The notes below the pieces were generated by a model. That model was not told where the DNA came from, searched no databases, and saw only the letters and a list, made by a program, of their open reading frames with translations. The translations under genes and the position numbers were made by a program. Of a stretch of 64,000 bases of DNA, positions 61,191 through 64,000 are shown piece after piece (positions within the stretch are counted from its first letter, which is position 1; every line of letters starts with the position of its first letter). Location of the stretch: positions 1 to 64,000 of the forward strand of contig JBEPVM010000001.1 in assembly GCA_041690995.1 (NCBI GenBank), read 5' to 3'. Origin of the DNA: UBA4722 sp041690995. Lineage in GTDB: Bacteria > Pseudomonadota > Gammaproteobacteria > DSM-16500.

Positions 61191-62576
61191 TCAGTCATTA
61201 TCCCCTTTTTTTTCTTTTATCTCACTCGGCGCAATCATAATGCACCCTCGCACAAATCGAGCATCGCCAGCAAATTTAGCGCCGCTTGCTTTATATTTTA
61301 AATTATCATAATCAAATCTATTATCCGCCTCAGCAATTTCATGAGATGGTTTTACAATATGATGACGATCAGATTTATTATGAAAATAATGAAATTTTAC
61401 GTCATGCGCCATTTGACTAATCACCGTATCGAAACAAATACTATCTTTTCGTGAAAGCTCTTCAATATAAATTCGCATAATATATTCTAATTCCCGCATC
61501 TCAAATAAAGTGCTCGATACTTTTCGTGATTTGGGTGAAAAAACGTGTGTAGAAGGGTTTTGCAAGGAATAATAGATAGGTAATCGATCTGTCTCAAAAT
61601 TAAAATGAGTGGGCTGCATGATAGTAGGCAAATATGTTTTTAATCCATAAGATTCCACAAATGCTTTTTGTAATGCCTCGACGGGTAGCCCATCATCCGC
61701 GCTTGTTGGCGCATAACCAGGTGCAGCGCCTAATGCGGTGACAAATAAATGGCGTGCAGTATCTGCTAAATAAGGATTAGGTTTTAGATTACGTTTTTTT
61801 TGAAACATTGAAAAAGCAAAATCATGGCTAAAATAACTTCTTCTATATTCCGTATAAGACCAAGCTAATTCATAAAAATATATTTTTAAATTTAACCACG
61901 CTTTATCCGAATAAAGCTTGTTAATCCATTTTTCTGAAAAATAAATGATACAGGAATTCCAGTTACAATCCGTTAATCCACTGTTAATAATCTCCTTAAA
62001 AACATGCCAATGTTCATACAGAGATTTGGGCGGCGGGTTTTGTACATTGAAATCTCTCTGCAAATTAGAATGATGGGTGTTACAACCAATATTAGGCAAC
62101 ATAAAGGCTGATCTGACACCTGACGTTGCCGTTAGAATTCCTTTGGCAGCATAAAAACGGCTGCTTTTTTTATTAAGGGTGGACGAGAAAGGAAAAAACA
62201 TGCCAGGAGAATAAACTAACCAAGGAATACTAATACTTTCATCTTTTAAATCTATAAAATATTCTAATTGTTTCTCAAGTACCATACCCAAAGGAGCGCT
62301 ATCCATCCCATAACCTAAATGCTTAATAATATCTTTGGGAAGGGTTGGATCGGAGAGCCTATTATATCCACCCCATTTTCCAGGAATAAATAAACTTTGA
62401 ATATCCCCGATCAAATCTCCATAAGGATAATAAGCCAAATAAAGTGGAAATGTTGAATCAGGATTGAGTTCATCTATAATTTTCGCAAAGGTGGGTTCTA
62501 CTTTTTTGACTCGATCACGTATATCTGCCCAATATACTTTGACTAACCCTTTGCCCTCGTCTATTTCAGTTACCAT
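61191..62576 (-). CDS. Large hypothetical protein
   Basis: I do not recognise this 461-residue protein. It has no signal peptide or membrane segment. It is rich in aromatic residues and includes YLAYYPYGDLIGDIQSLFIP, a His-rich stretch (GCNTHHSNLQRDF), PGYAPTSADDGLPVEAL and the basic C terminus. A metal-binding or enzyme role is possible; the single-domain look is unlike a repeat effector. It ends 68 bases before the kdsB start on the same strand. GGTGG precedes the ATG. Confidence 0.72.
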   Translation of the reverse strand: MVTEIDEGKGLVKVYWADIRDRVKKVEPTFAKIIDELNPDSTFPLYLAYYPYGDLIGDIQSLFIPGKWGGYNRLSDPTLPKDIIKHLGYGMDSAPLGMVLEKQLEYFIDLKDESISIPWLVYSPGMFFPFSSTLNKKSSRFYAAKGILTATSGVRSAFMLPNIGCNTHHSNLQRDFNVQNPPPKSLYEHWHVFKEIINSGLTDCNWNSCIIYFSEKWINKLYSDKAWLNLKIYFYELAWSYTEYRRSYFSHDFAFSMFQKKRNLKPNPYLADTARHLFVTALGAAPGYAPTSADDGLPVEALQKAFVESYGLKTYLPTIMQPTHFNFETDRLPIYYSLQNPSTHVFSPKSRKVSSTLFEMRELEYIMRIYIEELSRKDSICFDTVISQMAHDVKFHYFHNKSDRHHIVKPSHEIAEADNRFDYDNLKYKASGAKFAGDARFVRGCIMIAPSEIKEKKGDND

Positions 62577-62966
62577 GCCACCACCGATATGATTATTATT
62601 ATGCTTTAAAATTTATACCCTAATTTATTAAATAAAAATTAGAACGATGAAAAGTAGAACGCAGTTTGGCCTACCAAAAGAAAAAATTCAATGATGAGAT
62701 AGGCGCTCAATTGGATGGAATAGCATGTTTCGTGGGATTTCGAAGTAATATTGAATAGAAAAGATTATGTAAGAGAGAGCGAAATACTATGCCAGCTATG
62801 CAGGCATGATGTCAATTAATGGCTGCAGCCCGTCATATACCTACATTATTTGTAAGATATATCTTACGCAAACTATAGCACATTAGCCGCATCAATTAAA
62901 ACCAAAAATATATATACTGCTACAAAATTAATCTTTTCTGAAACCCTAAAATGAGGATATTTAATA
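62577..62966. other. Intergenic region with a 16-bp palindrome
   Basis: About 390 bases without a gene. GTAAGATATATCTTAC (62852-62867) is a perfect 16-base palindrome, flanked by TTT and GCAA, a possible operator 100 bases before the next ATG. A weaker ATGCC-GGCAT pair is near 62789-62807. Confidence 0.5.
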
Positions 62967-63170
62967 ATGAAGAATACAAAGGCAGTAGAAGAAGAATTGT
63001 TGCGCGTTCAAAAAGATATTCATTTTTATTTAGGACGAATCACGCGGCTACATGCGTCACTCAAACAAGAGGAAGAAAAACTCTATTTCCGATTACAACG
63101 AGAAAAAACTTTAAAAATTTCTTTAGATAAATACGGTAGACAACACGATGAATATCATGAAGAAATTTAA
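62967..63170 (+). CDS. Small coiled-coil protein
   Basis: This 67-residue protein is almost all helix, with heptad-like hydrophobic spacing (VEEELLRVQKDIHFYLGRI and SLKQEEEKLYFRLQ) and high charge. GAGGAT precedes the ATG. No family is recognised. A structural or regulatory partner role is likely for such a protein. Confidence 0.65.
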   Translation: MKNTKAVEEELLRVQKDIHFYLGRITRLHASLKQEEEKLYFRLQREKTLKISLDKYGRQHDEYHEEI

Positions 63171-63186
63171 TAATCGAATACAGGCG

Positions 63187-63213
63187 GGTCAGCTATTAGC
63201 CGAATGGCTGACC
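63187..63213. terminator. Stem-loop between convergent small genes
   Basis: GGTCAGC pairs with GCTGACC, and the stem continues inward by TATT/AATG around an AGCCG loop, about 11 base pairs with one wobble. It lies between the 3' ends of the two convergent small genes, so it could terminate both; no T-run is present. Confidence 0.55.
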
Positions 63214-63223
63214 GCTTATCAAA

Positions 63224-63400
63224 TTAGAAATTTTCCCACAGCGTTTTAACCCGTTTAACCTTCTCATCGGGATTATCACGCAAAGAATAAATACGTACGT
63301 ATTTTTCTTGTTCTTTCTGCTGAGAAAGCGAGAGAGAGGGATGCTGCTTATCGAAATTTTGCAAATCTTGATCAATTTCACTTACGTAATTTTTAAACAC
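63224..63400 (-). CDS. Small conserved protein (CBU_0585-like)
   Basis: Translation of the minus strand gives a 58-residue protein with a GTG start and AAGGAG at the right distance, opening VFKNYVSEIDQDLQNFDKQH and ending VKTLWENF. The pattern (SEIDxxLxxFDxxHP, then QQKExEKYxRIYxLRD) matches a small family I know from Coxiella and Legionella (CBU_0585-like), so this supports placement in that order. The family name is from memory. Function unknown. Confidence 0.72.
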   Translation of the reverse strand: MFKNYVSEIDQDLQNFDKQHPSLSLSQQKEQEKYVRIYSLRDNPDEKVKRVKTLWENF

Positions 63401-63508
63401 AGCACGTCTCCTTATTTTCTATGTCTGGCAAATGATAGCATATTCATTTACGGACGTAGTTAATTTTAGTAAGCTCGTTAACTGGCTTATGAGAGAGTTG
63501 GTTAAAAA

Positions 63509-64000
63509 ATGAAATGTTGGCGGGTTATTATTTTATTAGCCTTGGTTTGTGGCATAGTGGGTAGCGCCATACAGACAAGCGCTTACGCTTATTCTGCTCC
63601 CATCTATGGGAAACAAAATCTGATAGCGACACTCAATCAGCTAACTCGAGGAACGGACGCGGGTGCTGACGTGGGTATTCAAATCAAATCTATGAGTTCG
63701 GGTGAAGTGCTATTCAGCAAAAACGCACAAGACTTATTAATACCCGCGAGCGTTATGAAAATTCTCACCGCAGAAGCTGCTTTGCTTTATTTGGGGCCTA
63801 ATTATACTTTTCCTACTCGCTTATCCACTGATGCATCTCAAATTAAAGGGGGTGTCATTAAGGGTAATGTTTATTTAATTCATAGTGGCGACCCTTCTTT
63901 AACGTATATGGATTTAACAGATTTATTAATCATTTTAAAATCCCAGCATATCCAAGAAATTACAGGTAACGTGTATATTGATACCACAGCTTATGATCAA
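63509..64000 (+). CDS. dacB: D-alanyl-D-alanine carboxypeptidase/endopeptidase (PBP4), 5' part
   Basis: The gene runs off the right edge. The 164 visible residues show a signal peptide (residues 1-27, ending TSAYA), then the S-x-x-K active site in IPASVMKILTAEAAL, and the following GGVIKGNVYLIHSGDPSL typical of class C low-molecular-weight penicillin-binding proteins. DacB trims and splits peptidoglycan cross-links in the periplasm. It is divergent from the small gene at 63224. Confidence 0.93.
   Translation, partial: MKCWRVIILLALVCGIVGSAIQTSAYAYSAPIYGKQNLIATLNQLTRGTDAGADVGIQIKSMSSGEVLFSKNAQDLLIPASVMKILTAEAALLYLGPNYTFPTRLSTDASQIKGGVIKGNVYLIHSGDPSLTYMDLTDLLIILKSQHIQEITGNVYIDTTAYDQ

Noticed and set aside
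63196..63381. Minus-strand frame opening MKLIKICKIS
   Set aside because: It is a shadow of the real small gene at 63224-63400, which has a GTG start, AAGGAG and a conserved-looking protein.

Overview
This window reads as a stretch of an AT-rich gammaproteobacterial chromosome, most likely a host-associated member of the Legionellales / Coxiella-Rickettsiella neighbourhood. That placement is inference from gene content: a small set of single-copy housekeeping genes in broken versions of gammaproteobacterial operons, a VirK-family protein, several lineage-restricted secreted or membrane proteins, many AAA-ATPase / PD-(D/E)XK nuclease genes of the kind that expand in intracellular bacteria, and a repeated palindromic element. 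No tRNA, rRNA or CRISPR array was recognised.

Layout. 1-14135 is almost wholly on the minus strand: a secreted protein, parC-parE (topoisomerase IV), ubiK, a mobile-type AAA-ATPase/nuclease, polA, then mnmE-yidC-yidD-rnpA-rpmH. Next to rpmH, where dnaA normally stands, lies an AT-rich gap with three DnaA-box-like sites (candidate oriC) and then folC on the plus strand. 15781-21712 holds an RHH/RelE toxin-antitoxin pair with its own palindromic operator, an aldo/keto reductase, tamA-tamB and an hsp20 gene with a sigma-32-like promoter. 21919-27106 has a DAO-type oxidoreductase, a CorC reduced to its C-terminal domain, ybeY, and a restriction-modification-like island: a C5 cytosine methyltransferase, a LAGLIDADG-like protein interrupted by one in-frame TGA, and a small PD-(D/E)XK protein.

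27536-36838 contains the complete EF-P beta-lysylation set (epmB, efp, epmA), a membrane protein of unknown role, a divergent lumazine-synthase-like protein lacking the usual catalytic His, a 50-bp perfect palindrome, suhB, trmJ, a polyprenyl-phosphate-sugar glycosylation pair and a cysteine desulfurase. 37029-38610 is a compact cassette: an ATPase/nuclease gene bracketed by two 40-bp hairpin repeats. 38890-48120 is accessory: an arylamine N-acetyltransferase, an MqsA-like/DUF6941-like trio, a GT39 enzyme, htpG with a consensus sigma-32 promoter, VirK, and an AlbA/Schlafen-type regulator whose stop codon runs straight into five 10-bp tandem repeats. 48132-64000 returns to housekeeping: a ubiquinone hydroxylase, algC-dut-coaBC, radC, rpmB-rpmG, a Phd/RelE pair, class I aldolase, an archaeal/eukaryal-type prolyl-tRNA synthetase, a PD-(D/E)XK transposase-family protein, rlmJ-murI-kdsB and the start of dacB.

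A miniature palindromic element (about 130-166 bp, terminal GTCATTCCCGCGAAGGCGGG) appears as three full copies and one partial copy. The best candidates for something undescribed are the methyltransferase/LAGLIDADG/PD-(D/E)XK island, the hairpin-flanked ATPase cassette, and the repeat-linked Schlafen-type gene.
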